Shown piece after piece: positions 23,079-32,497 of a DNA stretch of 64,000 nt. The position numbers were made by a program, and so were the translations under genes. Every line of letters starts with the position of its first letter. Within the stretch, counting starts at the first letter, position 1. The notes beneath the pieces were generated by a model. It ran no database searches, was not told where the DNA came from, and saw only the letters and a program-made list of their open reading frames with translations. Source of the stretch: Paenibacillus spongiae (GTDB taxonomy: Bacteria > Bacillota > Bacilli > Paenibacillales > Paenibacillaceae); the NCBI RefSeq assembly GCF_024734895.1, contig NZ_CP091430.1, positions 85,001-149,000 of the forward strand, in the 5' to 3' direction.

Positions 23079-24116
23079 ATGTCAATCTTACGGTTTGTCG
23101 TCGCAGGTACCGGTTGGGTAGCCGGTGAGTATTTGAAAGCGATTCAAGCCCGGAAGGATGCGGAGGTTTACGGTGTGGTCAGCCAAAGTGCGGAGCGCGC
23201 CCGGCAGCGGCTCGCGGAATTGTCGATCGATGCGCGTGTGTTCGAGCGTTATGAGGATGCGGTACAGGACCCTAATGTCGATGCGGTCGTCCTATGCTCG
23301 ACGCCAGAGCTCCGCCCCGAGCAGACGGTTCTGGCTGCCCGTCACGACAAGCATATCGTGCTGGAGAAGCCGCTTGCGATGAATCGTACGGCTCTGCTGG
23401 AGATGGCCGATGCTATCGAGTCCGCGGCAATCAAGACAGTAGCCGGATTCGTGCTTCGCTGGAATCCGTCATTCCGGAGCACGAAGGCTCTCATAGAGGA
23501 TGATGCGATCGGCCGCGTGTTTATGGCTCAGATTGACTATTGGCATCATGTCGGTCCGCAATATCCCCAATACCGCTGGAGCAAGAGCAAGGCGCTCGGC
23601 GGCAGCAGCATGCTGTCGGCCGGCTGCCATGCCGTAGACGCCGTCCGATATTTTGCCGGCGATATTGAAGAGGTAACCGCTTATGGCTGCCGGACGTGGG
23701 CGGATAGCGACTATGAGTTCGACGCCAATGCGATTGCCATTTTCAAATTGAAGAGCGGCGGCATTGGCAAGGTATCCTCATCCTTGGAATGCAAAACACC
23801 TTACAAGTTCAATGTACACCTGTTGGGCGAGAAGGGTGCTATTCTGAATAACCAGCTGTTCAGCCATAAGCTGCCGGGCCAAGTTGACTACGCGACGATT
23901 CCGACCATCCTGCCGGACAGCGGGGATGTGTCGCACCATCCATTTGCCGACGAGATCGACGACTTCATCAACTCGATCCGCAGCAACACGAAGACACGCT
24001 GCGATTTCATGGATGCTCTGCAATCCATGGAGGTTTGCTTCGCGATTGACGAGTCGATCGCCAGCGGCCGCAGCGTCCAAGTACCCGATTGGCGCAGCCA
24101 AGTCGGGGCAAACTAA
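23079..24116 (+). CDS. Gfo/Idh/MocA-family oxidoreductase
   Basis: The 345-residue protein has a Rossmann start (FVVAGTGWVAGEYLKAI) and the EKP motif in VLEKPLAMN (about residues 96-104), with the catalytic-domain segment GGSSMLSAGCHAVDAVRYFAG. ATG 23079 is chosen because GGAGGG lies 6 bases before it; an in-frame GTG exists at 23061. It is separated from the glycosidase operon by a terminator and about 230 bases, and faces the AraC-type gene. The 276-base gap upstream shows no gene and no convincing promoter. The substrate is unknown. Confidence 0.88.
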   Translation: MSILRFVVAGTGWVAGEYLKAIQARKDAEVYGVVSQSAERARQRLAELSIDARVFERYEDAVQDPNVDAVVLCSTPELRPEQTVLAARHDKHIVLEKPLAMNRTALLEMADAIESAAIKTVAGFVLRWNPSFRSTKALIEDDAIGRVFMAQIDYWHHVGPQYPQYRWSKSKALGGSSMLSAGCHAVDAVRYFAGDIEEVTAYGCRTWADSDYEFDANAIAIFKLKSGGIGKVSSSLECKTPYKFNVHLLGEKGAILNNQLFSHKLPGQVDYATIPTILPDSGDVSHHPFADEIDDFINSIRSNTKTRCDFMDALQSMEVCFAIDESIASGRSVQVPDWRSQVGAN

Positions 24117-24131
24117 CCGTTTATTATAAAC

Positions 24132-24174
24132 AGGCTTTTTACGCCGTGTATCCAGGTCGTAAAAAGCCTTCTTT
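24132..24174. terminator. Terminator between convergent genes
   Basis: AGGCTTTTTACG (24132-24143) pairs perfectly with CGTAAAAAGCCT (24158-24169), followed by TCTTTTAT on the plus strand. It may also serve the minus-strand AraC gene. Confidence 0.85.
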
Positions 24175-24202
24175 TATATCCGTTCAAGCCGATTGCCAAG
24201 CC

Positions 24203-25042
24203 TTATTGGGGCTTGTTCATCTGGCGGTATGCGGATGGCGTGAAGCCGGTATGGTCACGGAACAATCGGGAGAAATAGAACAGCGTCATGCCCACCTTCT
24301 CCGCGACATCGGAGACGGTCATCGGTGTTGCCGACAGCCAGTGCTTCGCACGCTCTACGCGCATGGCATTCAAATATTGGACGGGCGTACGGCCGGTGAA
24401 CTGCTTGAACACCTGAATGAAGTAGTTGGGGTGATAATGAACCAGCCCGGCCAGTTCTTCGATCGTCATATGCTCGGAGAGCCGCTGCTCCATATAACGC
24501 AATACCGTATACATCTTGTCGACAATCGTGGAGGAACGATTGAATGTGACATCTTCGGCTTGCTCGACAAAGCTGGCCATCATTTCCATCATAACGGCAT
24601 TCATGCGGAATCCGGCGGACAGCTGATGGCTGTCCATCGCTTCAATTAAAGTCTGGAACAGGGATACCCAATGGTTCCAGGCCGCAGGGTCCTTGATGGT
24701 AAGCAAGTTTGGCGTATCCATCACGTCAAACAGGCGAAGATCGCCGACTGTCGCGGTGAAATGGCACCAGTACTTGCTGTAAGTATGGTCGCTGATCGTG
24801 GAGTAGCTTTGCCGGACGCCGGCCGGCATGAAGACAAGCTGGCCTTTGACCGGATGCAGCTCGGTATCCTCAATGCGAACCATTCCCTCTCCCTCTTCGA
24901 TGAGATAGAAACGGTTGAAATCCGGAACGAAATCAAGACCGCGCCAGGATCTCGACACTTTCGTATATTCGGCCGTCCAAACCTGAAATCGCGTAGCATT
25001 TATGAATTCTTTCCACAAACGTCGTTTGTCATCCATCATCAA
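24203..25042 (-). CDS. AraC-family transcriptional regulator
   Basis: The 279-residue protein has an N-terminal cupin-like sensing domain (about 20-150, with VKGQLVFMPAGVRQSY) and a C-terminal double helix-turn-helix. The first recognition unit is MTIEELAGLVHYHPNYFIQVFK (shown only as landmark in part) and the second is MTVSDVAEKVGM, ending in GFTPSAYRQ. Proteins of this form usually activate sugar-uptake genes. GGGAG lies 13 bases upstream of the first of two adjacent ATG codons. It is convergent with the oxidoreductase and may regulate that gene or the neighbouring sugar locus; no target site was identified. Confidence 0.9.
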   Translation of the reverse strand: MMMDDKRRLWKEFINATRFQVWTAEYTKVSRSWRGLDFVPDFNRFYLIEEGEGMVRIEDTELHPVKGQLVFMPAGVRQSYSTISDHTYSKYWCHFTATVGDLRLFDVMDTPNLLTIKDPAAWNHWVSLFQTLIEAMDSHQLSAGFRMNAVMMEMMASFVEQAEDVTFNRSSTIVDKMYTVLRYMEQRLSEHMTIEELAGLVHYHPNYFIQVFKQFTGRTPVQYLNAMRVERAKHWLSATPMTVSDVAEKVGMTLFYFSRLFRDHTGFTPSAYRQMNKPQ

Positions 25043-25464
25043 ATGCGCCGATCTCCCTTATGTTGGATTCTTCGTTCTATGGTGATAAATGCACTACCAT
25101 TATATAACGTGATGTCTGCTTAACGCGAGACGAGTTTACGAGGATGAAATCAGGAGAACCAATATATAAAAATCTATAATTATATCAAAGATGGAAAAGT
25201 AAAGTCTGTCGAAATTTGTCGTATAAAAAAGAGAATTCAAACGGATGAAATGTCGTTTACAATCCATCCCGTTTCCTTGATAATTAATGAAATAGAAATT
25301 TATGCAAATATTTCATTCTTATGGTTCAGGTATGAAATACGGAGAAGCCCTCCATGAGGTAGTGTATCTGCAAGAGTGCGTGGTGCAAGCGGGAGGAGGA
25401 TCGGGAGCCGCAATTGACGAGAGCCGCTACTCTTGACGCTGCAATCACGATCGAATTTGAACGT
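25043..25464. other. Gene-free stretch upstream of the AraC gene
   Basis: No supported gene is present. The part up to about 25320 is AT-rich and contains two tandem Spo0A-box-like sequences at 25207-25223. A 34-codon plus-strand frame at 25331 lacks a ribosome-binding site and is probably chance. Confidence 0.6.
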
Positions 25465-25495
25465 AAAAAAAAACCCGTTCACAGGAAGGGGTTTT
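25465..25495 (-). terminator. tRNA-Arg terminator
   Basis: On the minus strand AAAACCC (25495-25489) pairs with GGGTTTT (25476-25470) and continues into a run of nine T. Confidence 0.85.
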
Positions 25496-25505
25496 AATCG
25501 ATATG

Positions 25506-25582
25506 TGGCGCGCCCGATACGATTCGAACGTACGACCTGCAGTTTAGGAAACTGTCGCTCTATCCTGCTGAGCTACGGGCGC
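25506..25582 (-). tRNA. tRNA-Arg(CCU)
   Basis: A 77-base gene including encoded CCA. The acceptor GCGCCCG pairs with CGGGCGC, D stem GCTC/GAGC, anticodon loop TTCCTAA with anticodon CCT, T loop TTCGAAT. One A-C mismatch lies at the top of the anticodon stem. Confidence 0.96.
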
Positions 25583-25594
25583 GTGGCAAGGATA

Positions 25595-25623
25595 ATAATA
25601 GCATGAAGCCTGAAGCGGTGCAA
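25595..25623 (-). promoter_or_regulatory. tRNA-Arg promoter
   Basis: On the minus strand: TTGCAC (25623-25618), a 17-base spacer and TATTAT (25600-25595), 13 bases before the tRNA 5' end. Confidence 0.7.
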
Positions 25624-25748
25624 GCGCCATAAGGCCAGATTAACAGTCGTCATGTTGCATTCCCCGAAGGGAAGAATGATGAATGGCTCATGTCATCTGA
25701 CATCGTCAACAACTGTCATAATACGATAATGGAGGTGGAATGTAGAAA

Positions 25749-25827
25749 TTTGTCGAAAATTTACTTGCAAAATTCGGGTTCTTATCGACAAGATTTTACA
25801 AAAATCTCTGCCCGTAAAGCGTATAAT
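25749..25827 (+). promoter_or_regulatory. Candidate Spo0A-regulated promoter of the Spo0E-like gene
   Basis: TTTGTCGAA (25749-25757) matches the Spo0A-box core, and TTGTCGA occurs inverted at 25791-25785. A perfect TATAAT stands at 25822-25827 without a recognisable -35 at 17 bases, as in promoters that depend on an activator. The arrangement is inferred from sequence only. Confidence 0.45.
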
Positions 25828-25881
25828 GGAATTGTTACCGATTGTAACATTCGATGCGATAGGAGCGATTCCCGAGGCGTC

Positions 25882-26088
25882 ATGAAAGACAAAACTAAAC
25901 TACTCGACGAGCTGCATGCGCTTCGCTTAAAACTGCTGGAAACCGCGGAAGCGCGGGGCAGCCTGACCGACCCGGAAGTGCTTGCTATTAGCGAAGCGGC
26001 CGATCAACTGATTGTTTCCTTGCAGCAGCTACAGAAAGAAGAGCTGAATCGGATCCGATCAGCAGATCAGTATCCTTCTCCGTCATAA
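25882..26088 (+). CDS. Spo0E-like aspartyl-phosphate phosphatase
   Basis: The 68-residue protein fits the small Spo0E family, which dephosphorylates Spo0A-P and restrains sporulation. It has an N-terminal helix (LLDELHALRLKLLETAEARG) and the family signature SLTDPEVLAISEAADQLI; the usual SQ-LD is replaced by SEAAD. The frame is open much further upstream, but only ATG 25882 gives the family length. GAGG lies 4 bases before it and AGGAG 16 bases before, so the site is weak. It is monocistronic, and the next gene is convergent. Confidence 0.8.
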   Translation: MKDKTKLLDELHALRLKLLETAEARGSLTDPEVLAISEAADQLIVSLQQLQKEELNRIRSADQYPSPS

Positions 26089-26099
26089 CGCAACACAAT

Positions 26100-26666
<567 letters not shown>

Positions 26667-26687
26667 TTAACACGTTGTGTACAACAT

Positions 26688-26758
26688 TGTGGATAACTCA
26701 TTTTTGTACACATAATTATTCACATTTTATCCAAAACGGCTGTGAATAACGTGGATAA
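26688..26758. promoter_or_regulatory. Cluster of five DnaA-box-like 9-mers
   Basis: TGTGGATAA (26688, perfect box, reverse orientation), TTATTCACA (26716), TTATCCAAA (26727), TGTGAATAA (26741) and CGTGGATAA (26750) lie within 71 bases, in both orientations. The first matches the consensus TTATCCACA exactly and the others differ by one base. An AT-rich stretch follows. The cluster lies between divergently oriented tadA and the sensor kinase gene. Confidence 0.75.
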
Positions 26759-26907
26759 CTTATGATTTATTTGGTGTTTTGCAAAAAATATTACCAAATT
26801 TCATCCTGTAATGTGGGAAACATGAGAGATTCCTTTTACTTTTTCCTAAATATGTTATGATTCAAATAGATTCTATCAGTCGGTTTAAAAAAAGGGTGTG
26901 TCGTAAG

Positions 26908-29190
26908 ATGTCGGTTAAAACGAAACTGTCCTTTATGGTTTCCCTCATCGTGTTCGCCTTACTCGTTCTTAATGTGATTCTGAACGAATATTCGACGCGG
27001 GTCAACCTCCGGTCCGATGTGGAATCTACCCTTATGCATGTCAGCGGCCAGATTGCAGCTTCGGTTGCCGAATATGACAAGGGAGACCAATTGTTTGATC
27101 GGGCATTGGAGGATAAACTGCGTGCGGCGACGATCCATGCTGCCAAACAACTTGGCGGATCGGTTGAGGAGATAACCAATGAGGAACTCATCCTTCTGGC
27201 ATCTCGAGCCGGTGTATCGCAGCTGGCCCTTCTTGTCCGAGATGGGGACGGCTTTATCGTTAAGCGATCGACCCGGATCGAGGACCTTGGGATGAACACG
27301 CAATCATGGGGCAAATGGGACCAAGTGTTAAAGCGGGGTGCGGGAGATGCACAGCCAGAGAAATCGTTCTGGACCGGACCGGTGGAGCCGGTCGTCTCGG
27401 ATACCAATTATACGGTGAAGCGGAGCTTCTACATAGACGGCAACAAGAACTATATCATTAGCTGCAGTCTTCAAGATTTGCAGGCAAGCACGTATAACCC
27501 GATGGACAATCCGGCGGCTTATATTCAACTGATGAAGGAGAATAAACCTTCTATTCTGGAAGTGACGGGATTCGACCTGACCTATGTCGATCTGGAAGGT
27601 GCGGCTAGTAACCCGATCGTCAAGAAGGCGATCGGGTTCGGTACCTATGATTTCATGGAGGTATCCGCCGATCTCGATCATATTCGCAGAGCCGTTGCGG
27701 GCGAGAGAATATTTCAAGAAGCCGAGCTTGGCGGACGGAATGTCATCAAGAGCTTTCTGTACGTTGATGAACCGAATCCATATGTCATTAGCGTCGTGAT
27801 GGACAAGGGACCGATGTTGGCGCTAATCAAACATCAGCGTGTCAATCAAATGATTATCTCCGGCGGACTGCTTCTCATCGTGGTACTCTGCAGCTACTGG
27901 CTGTCCGATATTCTGATGCGTCCCGTACGCTCTATACTATGGAAGGTGAATGAAGTCTCGTTCGGACGATTCGACAATTCCATTGAAGTGAACCGCAAGG
28001 ATGAGCTGGGGCAGTTGGCCCAGCGGGTGAATGCCATGTCGAAGAATCTGGGCATCTACATGGCGAAGCTGAAGCTGGCCTTCGAGGAGAACCGCTCGAT
28101 GAAGGAATATCTGGAATCCTTCATAAACCATACGACGGATGCGATTCATGTCGTCGATCTGGACGGACGGATTACACAAGTGAACCGTGCCTTCGAGGAA
28201 TTGTTCGGTTATCAGGCGAGCGAAGCGCTGGGGAATGTTCTGCCGCTCGTCCCCGAGCACTTATTGGAGGAAGAACGGGAGGCGATGGAGGGGTTAATCG
28301 CGGGTAAGCTGCTCTCGTCGCGCGAAACGGTGCGGGTAACCAAGAACAACGAATGGATCGATGTAAGCATTACCACATCGCCGATTCGCGACAAGCATGG
28401 CGCGATCCGCGCCATCGCCAGCATTACCCGGGATATGACCAGCCGCAATAAAATGGAGGAGCTGCTGCGCCGTTCCGAGAAGCTGACGACGGTAGGACAG
28501 CTTGCAGCCGGCGTAGCGCATGAAATCCGCAACCCGCTCACGACGCTTCGGGGATTCTTACAGCTGCAGCTGGAAACGGGCAAGCTCAATAGCCGTCACA
28601 TCAGTATCATGTTGTCCGAGCTGGACCGGATCAATCTCATCGTCGGCGAATTTCTCATTCTGGCGAAACCGCAGGTCACACGCTTCGAAGAGAAGGATGT
28701 CCGCCTGGTGCTGGACGATGTGATATCATTGCTGGACAGCCAAGCTCATTTGTGCGACATTGAGTTCGTGACGACCTATACGGAAGAATCGTGCCGGATC
28801 TCCTGTGAAGACAATCAATTGAAGCAGGTATTCATTAATATTCTGAAGAATGCGATTGAAGCCATGCCGGAGGGCGGTCATATTACGATCGACATTGAGC
28901 GGAAGGGCAATCAATCCGTCGCGATCGCCATTACCGACCAGGGAATCGGCATACCCGAAGATATCATTCCGAAGCTCGGCGATCCGTTCTTCACCGGCAA
29001 GGAGTCCGGTACAGGTTTAGGTATTATGGTCAGCCAACGTATTATCCAAAGCCACCAGGGTACGATGGATATTAACAGCCGCGTTAACGAAGGAACGGTG
29101 GTGACGATTACGCTGCCGCTGCTAACGGAGGAGAGCCAGGCTCATATAGAAGTCTCGGCAAGCCGAGAGCATTCGAATGTTGTACAATAA
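26908..29190 (+). CDS. PAS-containing sporulation-type sensor histidine kinase
   Basis: The 760-residue membrane kinase has TM1 (about 8-26), a large extracytoplasmic domain, TM2 (about 315-337), HAMP (338-390), a PAS domain (about 403-520), HisKA with His538 in AHEIRNPLTTLRGFLQLQ, and HATPase_c ending with FFTGKESGTGLGIMVS. This HisKA sequence is close to KinA/KinB/KinE-type kinases that feed the Spo0F-Spo0A phosphorelay. No partner response regulator is adjacent, which fits an orphan phosphorelay kinase. ATG 26908 is preferred to ATG 26857 because GGGTG lies 9 bases upstream; the earlier start has no ribosome-binding site. The DnaA-box cluster lies 150 bases upstream. Confidence 0.88.
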   Translation: MSVKTKLSFMVSLIVFALLVLNVILNEYSTRVNLRSDVESTLMHVSGQIAASVAEYDKGDQLFDRALEDKLRAATIHAAKQLGGSVEEITNEELILLASRAGVSQLALLVRDGDGFIVKRSTRIEDLGMNTQSWGKWDQVLKRGAGDAQPEKSFWTGPVEPVVSDTNYTVKRSFYIDGNKNYIISCSLQDLQASTYNPMDNPAAYIQLMKENKPSILEVTGFDLTYVDLEGAASNPIVKKAIGFGTYDFMEVSADLDHIRRAVAGERIFQEAELGGRNVIKSFLYVDEPNPYVISVVMDKGPMLALIKHQRVNQMIISGGLLLIVVLCSYWLSDILMRPVRSILWKVNEVSFGRFDNSIEVNRKDELGQLAQRVNAMSKNLGIYMAKLKLAFEENRSMKEYLESFINHTTDAIHVVDLDGRITQVNRAFEELFGYQASEALGNVLPLVPEHLLEEEREAMEGLIAGKLLSSRETVRVTKNNEWIDVSITTSPIRDKHGAIRAIASITRDMTSRNKMEELLRRSEKLTTVGQLAAGVAHEIRNPLTTLRGFLQLQLETGKLNSRHISIMLSELDRINLIVGEFLILAKPQVTRFEEKDVRLVLDDVISLLDSQAHLCDIEFVTTYTEESCRISCEDNQLKQVFINILKNAIEAMPEGGHITIDIERKGNQSVAIAITDQGIGIPEDIIPKLGDPFFTGKESGTGLGIMVSQRIIQSHQGTMDINSRVNEGTVVTITLPLLTEESQAHIEVSASREHSNVVQ

Positions 29191-29211
29191 GGAGAGGACA
29201 GGTGGACGGTC

Positions 29212-29943
29212 ATGGGGAAGCGGGATAACGGCGGATCCAAGGGCTATCGGGCATTGCTAGTCGGCGCCACGGGTCTTGTTGGCAGCGAGCTGCTTCGCCA
29301 GCTTCTAACGGATGCAGAGTGCATACAGGTAACTGTGCTTGCCCGCCGTCCGCTTGCGGATGATGCGGCTGTCGTGGGGCAGGGAAAGCTGCGGGTGATA
29401 ACGGCTGACTTCGATCAGATGGAGCGGGCACTGGCAGGTGTGGAGGCCGAGGTCATATTCTGTGCGATCGGCACGACGATCAAGAAGGTGAAGACGCAGG
29501 AAGCATTCCGGCGAGTCGACTACGATTACCCGGTCATGCTGGGCGAGTGGGCGCTGCGAAAGGGCGTGAAGAAAATGATCGTCGTTTCCGCCATGGGTGC
29601 GGACGCATCTTCGCGTATTTTCTACAGCCGGGTAAAGGGAGAGATGGAACAGCAGCTGTCCAGGCTCGGTTTGCCGGAGCTGCATGTGCTGCGGCCCTCC
29701 TTATTATTGGGGAATCGGACGGAGTTACGGACAGGCGAGCGAATAGCAACGCTGCTCTCTCCATTGCTCAGCATGCTGACGGTCGGCCCTCTCCGCAAAT
29801 ATCGTCCCATTCATGACAAGCAGGTTGCCGCCGCGATGCGCGCTGCCGCTGCTGAAGGGCAATTGTTAAACAAGCGGGATCGGGTTCGAATGTATGACAG
29901 TAATGAAATTGCTGCTTCGGCGGCTGTAATAGGTATGAGGTGA
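29212..29943 (+). CDS. NAD(P)-binding oxidoreductase (TIP30/YraR-like atypical SDR)
   Basis: The 243-residue protein starts with a dinucleotide-binding motif (ALLVGATGLVGSELLRQLL) and has the family segments IFCAIGTTIKK, VSAMGADASS, and YSRVKGEMEQQL, where Tyr-x-x-x-Lys is the active-site pair. It ends with LHVLRPSLLLGNR. Atypical short-chain reductases of this type have no clear substrate in bacteria. GGTGG lies 6 bases before the start. It starts 21 bases after the kinase gene and 8 bases before the rluF-like gene, so the three may be co-transcribed. Confidence 0.85.
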   Translation: MGKRDNGGSKGYRALLVGATGLVGSELLRQLLTDAECIQVTVLARRPLADDAAVVGQGKLRVITADFDQMERALAGVEAEVIFCAIGTTIKKVKTQEAFRRVDYDYPVMLGEWALRKGVKKMIVVSAMGADASSRIFYSRVKGEMEQQLSRLGLPELHVLRPSLLLGNRTELRTGERIATLLSPLLSMLTVGPLRKYRPIHDKQVAAAMRAAAAEGQLLNKRDRVRMYDSNEIAASAAVIGMR

Positions 29944-29950
29944 AAGGGTA

Positions 29951-30646
29951 TTGAGAATCAATAAGTTCATTAGCGAAACCGGTTATTGCTCTAGACGCGA
30001 GGCAGATAAACTCGTCGAAAGCGGGCGCGTCACCATCAATGGCCAGGTGGCGGAGCTTGGCAGTCAGGCGGAGCTGACCGATGATGTCCGTATCGACGGC
30101 AAACCGGTTGGCGAACAGAAGGGGCATGTCTATATTGCCTTGAATAAGCCTGTCGGGATTACATCGACGACGGAGTCGCATGTGGAAGGCAATATTGTGG
30201 ACTATGTCGGCCATGCGGAGCGGATCTTTCCGATCGGACGGCTGGATAAAGATTCGGAAGGGCTTATTCTGCTGACCAATGACGGGGATATCGTAAACCG
30301 GATTCTGCGGTCGGAGGGACGTCATGAGAAGGAATATGTCGTCACGGTGGATCGACCGATAACGCCTCGTTTCATGAAAGGGATGAGCGAGGGCGTGCAC
30401 GTGCTTGGCAGCATGACATTGCCCTGCATCATGGAGCAGGAAGGCGAGCGTGTCTTCCGCATTATTCTAACCGAAGGCCGCAATCGCCAAATCAGGCGCA
30501 TGTGCTCGGCTTTCGGCTACAGCGTCCGACGGCTGCGCCGAGTCCGGATTATGAACATCGAGCTTGGCAGTCTCGGTTACGGCAAGTGGCGGGATTTGAA
30601 CCGCGATGAATTGAAGCAGCTGTTTGCAACCCTGGATAGTCATTAG
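29951..30646 (+). CDS. rluF: 23S rRNA pseudouridine synthase, RluF type
   Basis: The 231-residue protein has an N-terminal S4 RNA-binding domain (MRINKFISETGYCSRREADK onward, about 1-50) and a pseudouridine synthase domain with the catalytic Asp99 in IGRLDKDSEGL. The closest family is RluF, known to modify U2604 of 23S rRNA, shown by GITSTTE, NIVDYV, EKEYVVTVD and NRQIRRMC. The start is TTG with AAAGGG 5 bases upstream. The stop is followed by a gap of about 180 bases before convergent motB. Confidence 0.9.
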   Translation: MRINKFISETGYCSRREADKLVESGRVTINGQVAELGSQAELTDDVRIDGKPVGEQKGHVYIALNKPVGITSTTESHVEGNIVDYVGHAERIFPIGRLDKDSEGLILLTNDGDIVNRILRSEGRHEKEYVVTVDRPITPRFMKGMSEGVHVLGSMTLPCIMEQEGERVFRIILTEGRNRQIRRMCSAFGYSVRRLRRVRIMNIELGSLGYGKWRDLNRDELKQLFATLDSH

Positions 30647-30824
30647 AATCGTGTCGAATGGTGACCATTTCCCAGGGAATAATAAGACAACGCCTTGAGA
30701 CGCGCAGTCCAAGGCGTTGTTTCTGTTTATATAGCCCCGTACCTACTATCGGACACGCATATTTATCGGATCGTGCATGTTTTGTCGGCAAAATGGGCAT
30801 ATATGCTTCTATCACGTCTTTCAT

Positions 30825-31640
30825 CTACTGTTTCGGCGTAGCCGGAACGGATACCGCATTCTCCGGGTCGACGAATTTGCGGATAATGGATACTTCAACG
30901 CGGCGGTTCTTCGCTCGTCCAGCCGTTGTATCGTTCGATTCGACAGGACGATGCTCCCCGTATCCGATCGCGCTGAAGAGTCGTGGGTCAAGCGACTTAT
31001 TCGACAGTAGAATGTCCATAAAGCGGATCGCGCGGCTCGAGCTCAGATCCCAATTCGACTTGAAATCCGATGTCGAAATAGGCTCGTTATCCGTATGACC
31101 GGATACGACAATCTCATAGCCGGGATATTTGCCGAACATGGTCGAAATGGCGACAGCCAATTCACGGGCTTCGGGCTTCACCACGGCGCTGCCGGAAGCA
31201 AACAACGCGTTGTCGCTAATGGTAATCATCAATTGAGACTGATTAAGTTTCGTGTCGAGCTGGGTGGTCATTCCATTGGTCTGGATGTACTTGTCCAGCT
31301 GCTTCTTCAGTTCTTCGAGATCCTGCTGCTCTTGCTTCATCAGCGCTTCGCGATTTTCCTTCTTCTTGGCTTCGTCGGAAGATTTGCGGTTATTCTTATC
31401 CGCATCGTCCATCTGCCTGCCGGTTTCCATAATGGTTGTATTGTCCAGAACGTTGACGCCGGAATTGAACGCGATATTGAACGCCTTGCTCATATCTTCG
31501 AATTTTTTGGCATCAACGGAGCTCATTGCATACAGTACGATAAACAATGCAAGCAGCAGCGTCAGCAGGTCGGCATAAGGAATAAGCCATGATTCGTCAA
31601 TATGCTCATCGTGGTGTTCGCTTCTATGCTTTTTGCTCAA
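30825..31640 (-). CDS. motB: Flagellar motor stator protein MotB
   Basis: MotB anchors the stator to peptidoglycan and carries the ion-binding residue. The 271-residue protein has a single N-terminal membrane helix WLIPYADLLTLLLALFIVLY, with the proton-binding Asp24 in the position known for H+-type stators. The C-terminal OmpA-like domain (about 125-255) contains VSGHTDNEPIS and NRRVEVSI. Its start overlaps the end of motA by 17 bases, so translation is coupled. Confidence 0.96.
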   Translation of the reverse strand: MSKKHRSEHHDEHIDESWLIPYADLLTLLLALFIVLYAMSSVDAKKFEDMSKAFNIAFNSGVNVLDNTTIMETGRQMDDADKNNRKSSDEAKKKENREALMKQEQQDLEELKKQLDKYIQTNGMTTQLDTKLNQSQLMITISDNALFASGSAVVKPEARELAVAISTMFGKYPGYEIVVSGHTDNEPISTSDFKSNWDLSSSRAIRFMDILLSNKSLDPRLFSAIGYGEHRPVESNDTTAGRAKNRRVEVSIIRKFVDPENAVSVPATPKQ

Positions 31641-32424
31641 CGCCCTCCGCTCCCTTCTCGCTCATTTTCAACCTTTCGGTCGGGGTCAGGAAGACGGATA
31701 GTTTCTGATTGATCGCAATGGTCGAAACGCCGGATTGGATCGAGAGCAAGCCTTCGACCATCATGAGTCGAAGATCGATTTCCCGCTTGGAGAGACGCTT
31801 CAGCTTATTGGCGATCGGATGCCACAAGACGTAACCGGTAAAGATACCGAGCAAAGTCGCGACGAATGCACCTGCGATAGCATGTGCGAGCTTGGTCATG
31901 TCGCTCATATCGGAGAGCGCTGCGATCAGGCCGACGACGGCCCCCAGAACCCCCAAAGTAGGAGCGTAAGTGCCGGCCTGAGTGAAAATAAGGGCGCCTG
32001 CGCGATGGCGGTCTTCGGTGGCATGGATATCCTCCAGCAGGACGTCGCGTACAAGGTCCTGGTCGTTGCCGTCAATAATCATCCGCATCCCGTTGCGAAG
32101 GAAGCGGTCTTCAATCTCGTCGACATGCGTCTCTAAGGCAAGCAAGCCTTCGCGGCGTGTGATCGTTGCCCATTGGGTGAACATCTGGATTAATTCCTGA
32201 CGCGGCATAAGCTTCTGCGGAACGAAGATCATCTTAATTAATTGAGGAAACTTCGCCAGCTCCGATAGCGGGAAGCCAATGAACAAGGCAGCTGCGGTTC
32301 CGACGATAATGATCATAAAGGCAGCCGAATTGGCTAGATTCGAAATCGGGGCACCTTTGAGCGTCATTCCGACCAGAACGGCCGCAACGCCAAGCACTAA
32401 GCCAATGATAGTAGATTTTTCCAT
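31624..32424 (-). CDS. motA: Flagellar motor stator protein MotA
   Basis: MotA forms the pentameric ion channel around MotB and pushes the rotor. The 266-residue protein has four membrane segments (about 1-20, 31-52, 150-172, 182-205). The cytoplasmic loop contains charged residues used for rotor contact, and the TM3 region APTLGVLGAVVGLIAAL carries the conserved proline. GAGGTGTG precedes ATG 32424. A large hairpin repeat lies about 100 bases upstream. No sigma-D promoter could be identified. Confidence 0.95.
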   Translation of the reverse strand: MEKSTIIGLVLGVAAVLVGMTLKGAPISNLANSAAFMIIIVGTAAALFIGFPLSELAKFPQLIKMIFVPQKLMPRQELIQMFTQWATITRREGLLALETHVDEIEDRFLRNGMRMIIDGNDQDLVRDVLLEDIHATEDRHRAGALIFTQAGTYAPTLGVLGAVVGLIAALSDMSDMTKLAHAIAGAFVATLLGIFTGYVLWHPIANKLKRLSKREIDLRLMMVEGLLSIQSGVSTIAINQKLSVFLTPTERLKMSEKGAEGVEQKA

Positions 32425-32497
32425 AATGACACACCTCGTCCAGAAGTAATATAGTAATAAACCGTGAGCCGCGGTCGCTTCGGCCGCTAACCCCGGA

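Noticed and set aside
25690-25881. N-terminal extension of the Spo0E-like frame
   Set aside because: It covers the promoter region with Spo0A-like boxes and would give a protein far longer than the family.
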